A DNA stretch of 64,000 bases from Blastobasis lacticolella (Eukaryota; Arthropoda; Insecta; Lepidoptera; Blastobasidae): positions 5,270,001 to 5,334,000 of the forward strand of contig LR990067.1 of NCBI GenBank assembly GCA_905147135.1, in the 5' to 3' direction. Both the position numbers and the translations under genes were made by a program. The notes under the pieces are model-generated. The model did not search any database. It had not been told where the DNA came from and saw nothing but the letters and a program-made list of their open reading frames with translations. Numbering within the stretch: the first letter of the stretch is position 1; each line of letters starts with the position of its first letter. Positions 45,945 to 56,895 of this stretch are shown here, piece by piece.

Positions 45945-46218
45945 GGAGCGTCGGTGGCCTAAGGTTGCGGTATCCGACTCGTACGCGTGAGGTACCGGGT
46001 TCGAATCCCACTGCCGCCATGTACCACTAACTCTTTTCTAAGTTATGCACAGTAGCTGAATACTAACCGATGCTTTTACGGTGAGGGAAATCATCGTGAT
46101 GAAACTTACACATTCAGTTCAGACGACTGAATGTGTAAGTAACCATGATCCAATCTGGTCAGGTTCCCTTGGTAGCAGGGTTAGGAGCCAGGAATGTCAG
46201 ATAGCAGTCGCTCCACTG
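45945..46218 (+). mobile_element. tRNA-derived SINE, plus orientation
   Basis: The tRNA-like head has an A-box-like stretch (gtggcctaaggttgcgg) and a perfect B box GGTTCGAATCC (45998-46008). It is followed by the tail region tgtaccactaactcttttct, gatgcttttacggtgaggga and cagtcgctccactg. It is an internal polymerase III promoter in a retroposon, not a tRNA gene: no cloverleaf can be closed. Confidence 0.8.
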
Positions 46219-46296
46219 CAATTAATTACCTAATCTGCCAAATCCTAGATCATGGACCATATTCTAATAATTTTGTGGAGAGAAAAGAATTTGTTA

Positions 46297-47330
46297 CAGT
46301 GGAGCGACTACCATCTGACCTCCATGACCCTGCTACCAGGGGAACCTGACTCGATTGGATCATGGTTACAATTTCAGTTGCCAGAATTTGCAGATTTCAT
46401 CATGATGTTTCCCTCACCATAGGAGCATCGGTTAATTTCAACTAATGTACATAACTCAGACAGTGGCGTGCCTAGGGGTTCAGAGTAAGGCAAGCCGAGA
46501 GATGAAGTTTGTGTAGTTTTTACGGTTATTAAAAATAAATCCATCCCCTTGCCACATTACGGAAATAATTTGTTATTTTCTGAGAAATTATTATAAACTT
46601 TACCTTTTCCATGCAAATCAAAACTTGTGCACATTTTAAACCATCACAAGGGACTCTACTTCGTCTATTGTTAATCAATCTAATTAAATCACTTTTACTA
46701 CAAAACACAACACAAACACAACAAAAAACTAATTACTTATCCGCCCAAACGGCTCAAACAAAACAATAGTGAAGTTGGTACGTATTACAGCATTCAACAA
46801 ACGTACCTACTGCGCATGCGCGAAGTTGCCAATTTCAAAGATCCGTGTACAACTTCATACGCATGCAGGGCTTAAAGTCTCGTACAATTTACCATATAAA
46901 CAAACGTATAGTTATATCTCATTATAGGACAGTTTTCATATGTAAGAAAGAGACATACCGGCCGGAATCAAAGCCCGCTTACAAGCCAGCGCGTGCGAGC
47001 GAGATGACTGACCGAGTCTCAATTTCCTCAACTTGCGTGTGCGTTCGGATCGTGTTTCGTAACCTGGGCGCACGATGGCGCTGCTTTGCGGCGCGGCAGT
47101 TTGAAATGCATTAGGAGCGCGAACTTTAAATAGTTCGCGCTCGCATCTTTGATTTTTTATCGATAATTATTTTTATAAGGCAAGCCCGGCTTTTGGGCTT
47201 GTATGACAGTAACGCCACTGAACTCAGAAAAGAGTCATTGGTACATTGCCACAGCGGGATTCGAACCCGGCACCTCTCTCGCTTACGTCGGATACTCAAC
47301 CGCCCAGCCACCAACGTTCTTGAAAAACAT
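46297..47330 (-). mobile_element. tRNA-derived SINE, minus orientation, split by a hAT element
   Basis: The same SINE family as at 45945-46218, facing it tail to tail. It starts at cagtggagcgact (46297), passes tgtttccctcacc near 46408 and is broken by the hAT element at 46461-47220. Its head holds the B box as ggattcgaacc (47257-47267, minus strand). The two copies form a large imperfect inverted repeat with a loop of about 78 bp. Confidence 0.8.
46461..47220. mobile_element. 760-bp non-autonomous hAT element
   Basis: The ends are CAGTGGCGT and ACGCCACTG, the classic hAT terminal sequence, with a perfect 8-bp duplication AACTCAGA at 46453-46460 and 47221-47228. Eight-base duplications define the hAT superfamily. 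No transposase ORF (the longest frame is 89 codons, unrecognised). It sits inside the minus-strand SINE and so is younger than it. Confidence 0.9.
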
Positions 47331-47339
47331 ACTAAAGAT

Positions 47340-49999
47340 AGCTACATAACTAAAACAGAATTCGTTCAATTGATAAATCGTTCTACACAAATAAGTAGGT
47401 ACTATGTCCTACTAAAATGGTTCACTCATCTAGGGACCTACGTAGCGTAGGGAACCACTTATGAGACTAGTTTTGTTGAAACAGATTACAGACAGGTTTT
47501 ACTAAATACCTACATGTTTTCATGAACAGGTAAAAGCGTTGTCTTTTCTGCCTATTTCCCGTCGGAAAAGAACCTCCTAACGTTACGATTAGGTACTAGC
47601 TAGGTAGCATATCTTAAAGTCTAGCTAGAACCTAGACCTTTAAAGCATGTAGGTACGTACCTTTTTAAAGTTATTTTATGAAAACAAACAGCGTCAGGTG
47701 CCATACTTTCTTGCTTTCTTGTGGCTCGGATGACTGATAGGTATTAACTATCAAGTAAGCTTGCACTCGTATCGTAGCGTAGCTAGGTAGGTACACTCCA
47801 TACACACAGATACACAACACTACGCAGGCTCTGGTTGCTATGCAATACGTAAATAGGTAGGTACCATGGTGTTTGGCCTACTGCTAGCTTGCATTCATAC
47901 ACAGAATAATGATTATTACAATACTTAAACGTTGAACGCTGAACACAGACAAGACTACGTTAATACTGGTACCTGGAGCTATAAATCATTCGTTCACATC
48001 GTTAACACTCTTATCACAGTTATCTTCACAATAGGTACTTAGGTATCCTACAACTACAACGCAACAATCATTTCGGTCACGCGAAAAGCTAAAAACTGAA
48101 TGAACGAATACGACGCGAAAGTAGGCAAATTTCGTCAATGGAAGTCGCGCCGTGGGTCAAACCACAAAATAAAGAACGGCCCGCCAAAGTATTCTATTTT
48201 TAGATTTTGTAGCTTTCAGTTTCTATTTTGATGTCAAAAGCGCCGCCACAGCTCCGGCGCCGGCCTTGACCTTGACGGCACGTGCAAAAGGATTCGTACT
48301 TAGGGATCCGTGTTTTAGGGGTCTAACTTATTTCGCCTTTTATGTTCTCTCGTATTATGTTCTCCTGGTAGTTGCACCATAATGTTGATTTTTTTTTAAT
48401 TTGTTAAAGTGAGTCTCAAGCGAATCCAACTGTGGGCTTAATAATAATCCTTATGGCGATGGCCTACATTTGCTTATCACGATTTTATCGGGTAGTTTGG
48501 TACAATGACAGTAACCTAGACAGTAATTTCTAAAATTGTGTTTGGGTCCGTGCTCCACCTAGGTGACCTAGGTTCTCCAATTGGGTGAAGCATGGGATAT
48601 TTACAGGTAAAGCTCCATCAACTAAGAATCATTAAGTTAATTTTAGTTGATAAAAAATGTTCGTGAAAACGATAGGTACGATTACCTACGCGACACTGAA
48701 ACATGACTGACAGACATGACATGAGAAAGCAAACTCGTAAAAAGACAAAGATGTTACATTAATTAGAGTTTGCTACATTAATATGCTACAGTAATTTGAA
48801 TAAGACTACTTTGCTATTAGTTAGGTGGTGGTGCACTTTCGTAAAAACTATAAATGAACCTTTTGAATTAAAATCATAATTGATTACAATATTTTTTTGT
48901 ACAGAACCCTCGAAACCAAAAAATACAAAACGGATTATTTAGACCTCCTTAATATTGCGCCTAGTACGTGGGGTGTCCATAAAATAAGCCAGTGCAAATA
49001 CAGGCATGACGCATTTCATCTTAGTCCTCACAGTGACAACGCATCTGCTGTTCTGCATGTTTGTTGCCTGCAACCTAAATGCTTAAATCCTAGTACGTAA
49101 ATAGTGTTGCTAGGTATTTTTTCAGCTATTCAAATTTAATATTCACCTTCTTAAATTCAAACATGAGTAGAATTTAATAATTACTATTAGATAGGTACTA
49201 AAATGACATCTTTCCTTATTTCGGAGCTGGCGGAAAAGTTCAACGAGAAATGCATAAACTTGTGCCAAGACTCACCACATGCATTCAACAGGATGTAAAC
49301 TGAGTGAAAAAATAGACAAAAAAGTATAACAACAATATCGTGTAGTTTTGCTGCACTTTCCAAAAATATTAAAATCTAGTGAATGTACTTTGTGGACACC
49401 CTGTGATATCAGTATCCCGTACATAGTCCACCTGCTTCAGTCATGACAGCCTAGTACAATAGAAGATATGGCGCAGACGTAAAATCAAGCTGTAACTTTT
49501 TTGCCTATTAATGTTTATTGTGTTTTCGCAATTAGTTTGAAGACTATGTACCTAGGTGCAACATTGTGTTGAAGGCAACAAAAAACAAACAAAATTAAAG
49601 TAGAAACAAACATCGAAATGTCTTGTTTTTGTGCCGGACTGCTCACGAGCTGCTTGTAATAATAATTTTATTAACCAGCCACTTGAGGTATTGATCGTAG
49701 TGATCTTTAGATTGAATTTTAAAACTCATATGAAACGGTAGGTAGAAAAGACTTAAAGGCACAAAACCTATATCCTATCTGTAACTGGTAAAATTGTATT
49801 ATTCAGTTGATTGACCTGATTATGAACTTGAGTGATCTATTACAACTGATTTCAAGAGATGCGGTCTTTCGTTTTCAAAATGTGATTATCGACATTGAAA
49901 AAGAAAAAGTTCGATAGTCATTTTCTCGGTAACTATTCCACGCACGAAAAAAATAATTGTACCTATCGTTTTAATACGTTTAGCACTCCATCCAGTTCA
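47340..49999. other. Unassigned AT-rich interior of the TA-flanked element
   Basis: No gene, RNA or repeat family recognised. Many short taggtac motifs are present. The strings gggtgtccataaa (48972-48984) and its approximate inverse tttgtggacaccct (49390-49403) might be the worn ends of another 0.4-kb inverted-repeat element, but the match is only about 12 bp. Confidence 0.4.
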
Positions 50000-50434
50000 C
50001 GGCTTTATACATGTATTATGAAACACCCTGTATATTAAAAATGTGTAATATTTAAATTGGCGAGTAAAGTCGAGTGCGCCATGTTGTATGCAAATATTTT
50101 AACCTTTGCGGACGGGTGTACTTGCGATCTATTGTCCGCGGCCGGGCGCGAGCGCATCGCGGCCCACGCGGCAGTCAGAACCGCTATGCAACGGCGAATG
50201 CACGCTCGATTTTGTTCCCATCCGCTTTTTGTTAGTGCTTCGATTTTGCTTGCTTTAGCCCTATCGCTTAATTCTGTATACCCTCAATCTGTAAATTGCT
50301 ATCTAGCTACGCTTCCTTCTCCAAATAAGTGTATGAAATGTTGTGGAGGTAAATTCTAATTAAAATCGTTTATAGTTTAATTTGACGGTGAATTTCATTA
50401 TTCCCAAAGTTAAAAAAGTGAGTGTAATCCCTCA

Positions 50435-50465
50435 TAATCATTTCAGGAACGAGAAATCAATCACG
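50435..50465 (+). other. Residual leader of copy G
   Basis: Target duplication TAAT, then catttcag|gaacgagaaatcaatcacg before the ATG. Identical to the matching stretch of copy I. The rest of the leader lies 10 kb upstream, beyond the LTR element. Confidence 0.7.
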
Positions 50466-51773
50466 ATGATCGATCTGCCCGAATCATCAATTTCAATCAA
50501 TCATCTGCCCGAAGAAATGTTTCGCAACATATTAGAATCCTTGTCTTTTAATGACATAGTGAACTGCGGTAAAGTGTGTCTCCACTGGAAGAACCTGGTT
50601 GAAGAGTTAGGCGAGTATTTCTGGATGAAAAGGTGCTCCTGGGATTACCCGGACGTTTATAAAGACGGTCATCGGACGTCGGGCCTGTCGTGGTGCCAGC
50701 TGTACCGTTCCTTACATCATTGGGGAGCCATAAATGAAATCCAACATTCTTCTTACATGCACCATATGCCACATGAGCAGATTGGTGTAGTTTATCTTCT
50801 TCAGAATAATATAATTTGCTATCCGATACGGCGACTGCGACCATTGGCAGACCGTCGTGATTGCGAAAGACATGAAACATCTTTTTACGCAGTCGTGTAC
50901 TTCGATGCGAAGAAACGTGAAATTGTAAATACGAGAGAGTTTGGTGTTAATTTTCGTAATTATAGAGAAAGTGACGATATTATCGTAATTGAAATAATCG
51001 AAGAAAATCAACACACACTGCGAGTATTACCTAAAAGTTTTGATACGGAAAGAACCGAGCAAGTTATATTCGATTTTATGGAGGAGTGTTCGTGGTTCGT
51101 GGTAAATAATCTTCCTTAGTTTGATAATACACGTCATTACGTGTATTATCAAACTAAGGAAGACACAGTGATAAAGCTCCACAGACTGAGAGTTATACAG
51201 GAAAATGGAAAAGTGCGCTTTGAAAATAATGCATTGGCCGAAAGTAACAAACACGAGATATTAGCCATAGTGCCTTTCGGTAATACCGTACACCTACTCA
51301 AAAGATCGTCTATACTAGACAACTGGATACACGCAGTTGCAGTAAAAGATAGTTCATTAATAACATTATTTACTTACAATTTTTATGATATGACGGCAAA
51401 AGATATTTTTCAAGAATTTTTAAGATTTGGTTTCTATATTAGCAATCCTGATTTTAACAGGCAAATTTTAAAAATAGATTACTACAGACCATCATCTCAT
51501 TTTAGTAAATTGAAGACGATCATTCCCTACGGACCCTATATGATGACATTCACCTGTGATGAATATTTCCCATGGGCGCTAAAACTTAATATTATCCCTA
51601 ACAGCGTATCTACGGGTCGTCAATGTTTGAAATTTGATACGTTTAGACCTTGGTTTCTAGTCGAACTTATTCAATTCACAGAGTGCGCTGGCGGGCATAT
51701 AATAGTGCTCGAATACTTAGATTCCATCGAATGTAATAAAAAACTGAGTGTGATATTTATCGACGGTGATTGA
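50466..51773 (+). pseudogene. F-box gene copy G, broken by a palindromic insertion
   Basis: Open from the usual ATG through the F-box and the first half of the body (about 217 codons), using the R-R-L-R-P-L-A-D-R-R and R-E-I-V-N-T forms. At 51111 a 28-nt insertion that is the exact reverse complement of the next bases brings TAG at 51117-51119. After the insertion the reading frame continues unchanged (net +27 nt) to TGA 51771-51773, with a D-Y-Y-R-P-S-S-H-F-S-K variant in the C-terminal part. The gene is therefore disabled by one small event and separately cut from its promoter by the LTR element. Confidence 0.93.
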
Positions 51774-54196
51774 AGTTGATTGTGAGTACGCGTGAGCTTT
51801 TTCTTTCAATCATCGTCGCACGTCGTTGGGAGCTCTATATTTGATACGTAACAAACAATTTGGATGAACCATATGCCTTTATGTTACATTGTATTAGTTA
51901 TTACGGTATATGTTTATTTTTTTTGGTGTAATATATTGTAAGTAAAGAATTTTATATATTTTTTTAGTTTTAGTATAGTTATAGTAATTGTGCACGTCTT
52001 ATCTGCGTTTAATTATTACCGATTAGGCCTACTGGAAGAGATTGTTTTAGATATAAGTAGTGCCTGTTGTGTCGTAACTAATCTGTCCTTTCTGTTAAGT
52101 TTTCTTGTGCACAATAAAATGTTAAATAAATAAATAAATAAGTATCGAATTTGTTTTTGTTAATTTTACCAGAAGTACTTAGGTTCTCGACAAAAGCCTA
52201 CTGTATTAATATTTTGTTGCAACGATGTTATGTATGAAATTGGTTTAAATAAAGATAATAAAGTGCTTATTTATTATATTTATGAAAATAGTATAGGTAC
52301 TAACATGTATCATATACTTATTACAAAACGAGAATGTGGTGTCTAATCCTAAAATATAAAATCGCCTTGAATTCTTATGTTATTATGATGTGTTAGTATC
52401 GGTAGTATTTTTGTACGATAAGAATTGCATCAAGTTCTGTTTTATTCATATGAGCCTTAGGTTTATTTTTGTAAACCTCTATCATACGAACATGTCATTG
52501 TTAACTACCTTATTATATAACTAGGTAATGGGGGTTAAAGTGATAAGAAGATGACTTACTATATATTTAGTATGTATTTTGTTAATAACTCTGTTTTAAT
52601 TGTACGTATAACAAATTAGAAAATAATTATTACATATTCAAAATGTAAAAGTATTGCATGTCACAACATGAAAAGTTTAATAAAAAATGCAGAAATACAA
52701 TGTCAAATTCAAATGCATGGGCCGAAAATAACAAACACGAGATATTAGCCATAGTGCCTTAATAAAATAATCAATTAAATAATTAGATTAAATTAGTATT
52801 AATGTTCAATCATAACATAAATTATCAATTAAATTATTAAATTACTTGCAATGAAATTAATTACAAGTTCAAATGTCAACTTATAAAAACATTTAGGTAC
52901 TATAATTGTAATATGCTGGTATAAGTTATTATTATTACATCTGGGTTAAATTATACTTTCGAAATATTATTTGTACTATAGAAAACAAATTAAACAATAA
53001 ATGCCAACGATTAAATAAATGTCATTGGCCATTCAGTGTGCAACCGTTATGGGTACCTTAGCACGTGGTGCTTTTTCAGTAATTTGGTGGTATGTATTAT
53101 TTAAGTGTTGTAAATATTAGGAATTAAAATTTTATTTCTTTTTAACTGTTTGTTATCCTATTTACCCTTGACTATGAGGTAATCATTTAAAATTATTGTT
53201 TAGTATGTTTTCTGAGTATATGGTGACATTCAGCTGCCTTCCATACTTCGTGGGCGCACAAACTCAATATTCTATCGGATCTCAGTATCTCGGATTTTTG
53301 AAAAGCGGAGCGACGCGTGACTTAATATAAGTGATACAAAAATGGACCTTATTCTATGAGCAATACATTCCACTTTGATTTGTTGTCATGCTTTTTATTT
53401 CTGAATTCAGTCACTGAATTTAGGAATGTGTAATAAGCGCATTAAGCCTAGATATGAAGGCACTAGGAACGTATCTGGGATATGAGTTGTTTTGCACAGG
53501 TACAGTCTATTTGAGTAGATACGAAGAATAGTTACAATCTATATCTACCACGTGAAAATCACATTTCAGTTCAATAATCATTGAAATCACAATGCTATTT
53601 AGGAATTAAATTTTGTAGTAACTAACGTAAGAAATTGGCTAGCAGTTGACCTAATCTCACCTCTGTTCGGTGATAACTGACGTGGTCGGTCATGTACATT
53701 GTACAGTGGCATATTTAATTACCATGTGGGCAACATAGCCCAGGACGGAAGACCGTACCCAATCAACCTCGCTTCACCAACGGTAGACACACCTAACGCT
53801 TGCTGTGCTATTGACTGTTCGACTAGCCTCAAAGAACAAAATGGTCATCCATCCAGTTCCCGGACATTGCGAGCATTGCTTAACCTTGATTATCAGTCTC
53901 GCAAGCAAGCTGCCATTTGACTAGTGTTGCCGTCCATCATATGAACCCTTAATTCCTCTTTATTTTTGTAGAATTTTATTACAAATAAGCGGTATGGTCA
54001 GTAAATACTTAAAACTAGTTAGTAGACCGAATAAAAAATATAAAGAAAGCTGTATGTATGAACTTACCTACTTTAAATATTAAATTGTAAATAAATTGCT
54101 ACATGTGGGAATAAAGTAATGTTTCCACGTGGTAAAGTCTAAAGCAGGTACTGGCTAGCACTTCGTGAGGACAACAGACAAACGATATAGTAAAGA

Positions 54197-54300
54197 TGAC
54201 CAATGAATGCAAAGCAGGAAGAAACAATGGAAAAAGGGTATTGTCTGTGCGGTATGCTAGCCGGTACCCGGGGTCTGGCCTGTTTCGCGCAGGTAGGCCT
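54197..54300 (-). repeat. X module, inverted promoter block (unit H)
   Basis: Its partner in opposite orientation is 55806-55918. Over about 100 bp the two agree at most positions: GCATACC then GCACAGACAATA, the TTTTTCC run, TTTGCATTCATTGGTCATC. This pair is a clear example of the arrangement in type-1 units. Confidence 0.75.
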
Positions 54301-54430
54301 ACATACTACCACGTGACTAAGACTAATATCTACCACGTGTAAACTATACTTTAATACCCCGCGTGAAATTCAAATTTTGTGTCAAAGCAATTCAGGTAGG
54401 TACGTTAAATTTTTGTGAATTCTAGTAACG

Positions 54431-54528
54431 ATTAAGTAGTGCCTGTTGTGTCAGTTATATCTATGTTATATCTCTGTATTTCTTTATTGTAGGCAATAAA
54501 TTGTTAAATATAATAAATAAATAATGGT
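54431..54528 (+). mobile_element. Short retroposon tail insertion
   Basis: Begins attaagtagtgcctgttgtg and ends ttaaatataataaataaata. Close to the one at 23275-23364 and at the same relative place in the unit, so the two may descend from one insertion before the units duplicated. Confidence 0.5.
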
Positions 54529-55805
54529 TTATGCGATGGATGACTCTTCAACTGCCCCGTGAACACTATAAAATACCATGCCTAGAACCACGTTTTTATT
54601 ACTACGATATTACCTACCCATGTACCTAACCTACATACAAAAGCACCATCGTTTTTAGAACATTTGTGGGAAATTTCCTAATTGTACAAACATTTTGAAA
54701 CAAATGATAACATTTAAAATTTATTTTAGAGTATCTAATAACAAAGAGTACCTATCTACCTTATATTTATAAATGCAAAAATAGGTAGTTAACCTACTCG
54801 TCACTTTGTTGATACATTTTCACGCCTAAACCTAGGAACACATTTGGCTAAAACTATGCGTTTCACCTATATTTGTCGATTACGTAAAAAGGAGTTCAAG
54901 ATTTCAGTACGTTGTCCAATAGCATCCTCCAAATGAACAGCCACGTGGCCAATGCGTATGACCTACCATTACTCACTCAACTACATTTGCGACAATGTCT
55001 TTATCGGGAAATAATTATTTAATGTGTCAAAAATATAAATTAGTCAAAATTAATAAATAGTCAAAAAGTATAAATTTTATACATAATCCGTCCCGCATCC
55101 TACGAATTAACAGCCAAATGGCCAGTGCGTGTGGCAGTATGTACCTACCAGTACTACAACGTAAACAAAACACCCTGACTTTCTAGAACACCTTGACAAA
55201 GCCGTGAAATAAACCTTCAAAGCAGTCCTTGAATTAATACTTGATAATTCATCTTGTCACCACTAACCAGGCGTCATTGCATAATCGATTTGGAGATCTG
55301 CGCACTAGGAAAAGAAATCTAGTGTAACACTGCTGCAGTTTTAAGTCCTCGACTCATGACTCTTAATCTTGTAATTAATTAAACTTAATGTAAACTTACG
55401 ATGATAAACGAAAGCGAAGGCGCAGTGCCTTCGCTATCCATACATGACAGATATCTCACTATCACGTACCTACTCTCAACCTCCCCTAAGGAATTGTACT
55501 CTCATACCTGGATAATTTGGTAATAGATAAATAGGTAAGAGCGTAACATAAAGTAACAATGAGCTAATGACAATTTGTGATTCATTATAATCGGATTGTA
55601 TGGCGAGAGATCATTCGTGAATCGCGTGAGTGTGTCCTCAGTGCATTTCTCTTAATCGTGCGTGATAAACGAAAGTGCCTTCGCTATTCATACATGACAG
55701 ATCTCACTATCACGCACCTACTCATCAATTTGTAGGCACGTATTTTGTTTCATCCATGTGGGATTAAAATATGGTTTCCACGTGGAAGTTTTACTGTGCC
55801 TAGGG

Positions 55806-55987
55806 ACGAGGTACCTGTGGGAAACAAGCCAGACTCGTACCGGGTAGCATACCGCACAGACAATAGAGACACCCTTTTTCCACTGTTTCTTTCTCCTTTG
55901 CATTCATTGGTCATCCGCTATACCGTATCCCGCGCCATCCCTCTGCACCCCCGATATATATAAAAACTTTCATCACAGAATTCAGTC
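55806..55987 (+). promoter_or_regulatory. Type-1 promoter of copy H
   Basis: X' block at 55806-55918 with inverted CCAAT box ATTGG (55906-55910), TATA box TATATATAAAAA (55955-55966), initiator TCAGTC (55982-55987). The CACGTG box at 55779-55784 is directly upstream. The core elements are intact although the coding region is not. Confidence 0.65.
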
Positions 55988-56895
55988 AGTGGATCAGCCT
56001 ACGCCGCGCCAGAGCTAGACGTCGTGCGCCGCGCCGCCGTGAGGGCGAGCACCAACAATGTGTCGCGCACAACATGATGTTGTGTCGCGGCACATGCGCC
56101 TCGCCGACGATTAACCCCACCGACGGGGCCGCCGCCGCCATCCAGCCAACGCCGGACTGAATTCGGGCTGTGCGGTCGCGTGCGTACTACCCGATCACCA
56201 AACCCATCGATATCGGACCAGCGGACGCAGTCTTAGGCGCAAGACCGTCCGCACCTCGACCGTCACTCCGGGCTCTCCAATGAGATCCCGTTGAAGTGGT
56301 GGTCCTCCACCGGAGACGACGCCGCGCTGAAAAGCGCCCTACACCTTGCTGCGCAGCGCACGCGTACCCGCGTATCGCGAACCGCGTAGCCGCCGCGTGG
56401 CACTAACTAGACGCCGCGTCGCCGGCAACGGCGACGTACTACCTGACATGACACCATTCCCGAACGCGACATCGGGTGCAGTAGGACTCCCATCGGGTTG
56501 AGACCCTGCACCCCACACCCACCGGACTCTACGGCCGCTGAGCACTGCTCGCGGCGCCCCACCTGACAAGACTAGGACCGGACTGATTGCCCGGTGCTGC
56601 ATTTCCGTCCCTACGGGTCGACGGATCTAACTGCCGCGGGCCCCGAGCGTTCCTTGCAATTGGGCAGCAACGCGGGAGCCGAACAGGCGACCACCCAGTG
56701 CGCCCGACCGCAGGGAGGGGGTGACGAAGACGCCAACCCCAACGACCAGCCCGTTTCAACGGGCCGCGTCCCAACACCACCGCTCGTGGGTTCCGCCCAA
56801 ACGCGGTCTCCCTGCACGTGCGCTTCGACGAAGAAATGACTGACTGATCCGGTCGTTCCTATAATAATCATTACAGGAACGAGAAATCAATCACG
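55988..56895 (+). other. CpG-rich type-1 leader of copy H
   Basis: Same GC-rich tract as in C. It includes a CACGTG box at 56815-56820 and ends attacag|gaacgag. No conserved frame. Confidence 0.5.

Larger units (their letters stand above)
45205..50030. mobile_element. 4.8-kb TA-flanked inverted-repeat DNA transposon, non-autonomous
   Basis: Perfect 31-bp terminal inverted repeats (45205-45235 and 50000-50030) begin CAGGGTGTTTCATAATACAT. Comparison with the 5' LTR gives a TA target duplication. TA targets and short perfect ends fit the Tc1/mariner group, but no transposase was found. The interior carries a 65-bp direct repeat (about 45400-45463 and 45788-45851), a pair of inverted SINEs with a hAT element inside one, and about 2.6 kb of AT-rich DNA (47340-49999) in which I see nothing recognisable. 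It looks like a large passenger element that collected other repeats. Confidence 0.85.
40401..50434 (+). mobile_element. Ty3/gypsy LTR retrotransposon (with a later insertion)
   Basis: Flanked by a 4-bp duplication TAAT (40397-40400 and 50435-50438); the empty site is aaataatcatttcagg in copy I. It consists of a 590-bp 5' LTR, primer-binding site, gag, pol, polypurine tract, and a 3' LTR split by a 4.8-kb element. Without that insertion it is about 5.2 kb. By eye the LTRs differ at only about three bases, so it is young. There is no third ORF (no envelope). It landed 8 nt upstream of the conserved cag|gaacgag junction of copy G. Confidence 0.95.
45017..50434 (+). repeat. 3' LTR of the gypsy element, interrupted
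   Basis: LTR bases are 45017-45204 and 50031-50434; together they match the 5' LTR except at about three positions (two near 45082-45090, one near 50080). Because the TA-flanked element lies inside the LTR, it must have come later. Confidence 0.92.
51774..55805. repeat. AT-rich spacer, G to H
   Basis: The most complete form of the spacer. It contains an AATAAATAAATAAATAA tract near 52124, the coding relic at about 52717-52762, the gcggagcgacgcgtgac block near 53306, the X module at 54197-54300, a retroposon tail insertion at about 54431-54528, and CACGTG boxes at 53062, 53549, 54126, 54310, 54334, 54942 and 55779. No gene seen. Confidence 0.7.

Noticed and set aside
45998..47267. Possible tRNA genes suggested by perfect B boxes
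   Set aside because: The B boxes belong to SINE heads; no acceptor stem or anticodon arm can be formed.
48969..49405. Possible small inverted-repeat element with gggtgtccataaa ends
   Set aside because: Only about 12 bp match and no target duplication is visible.
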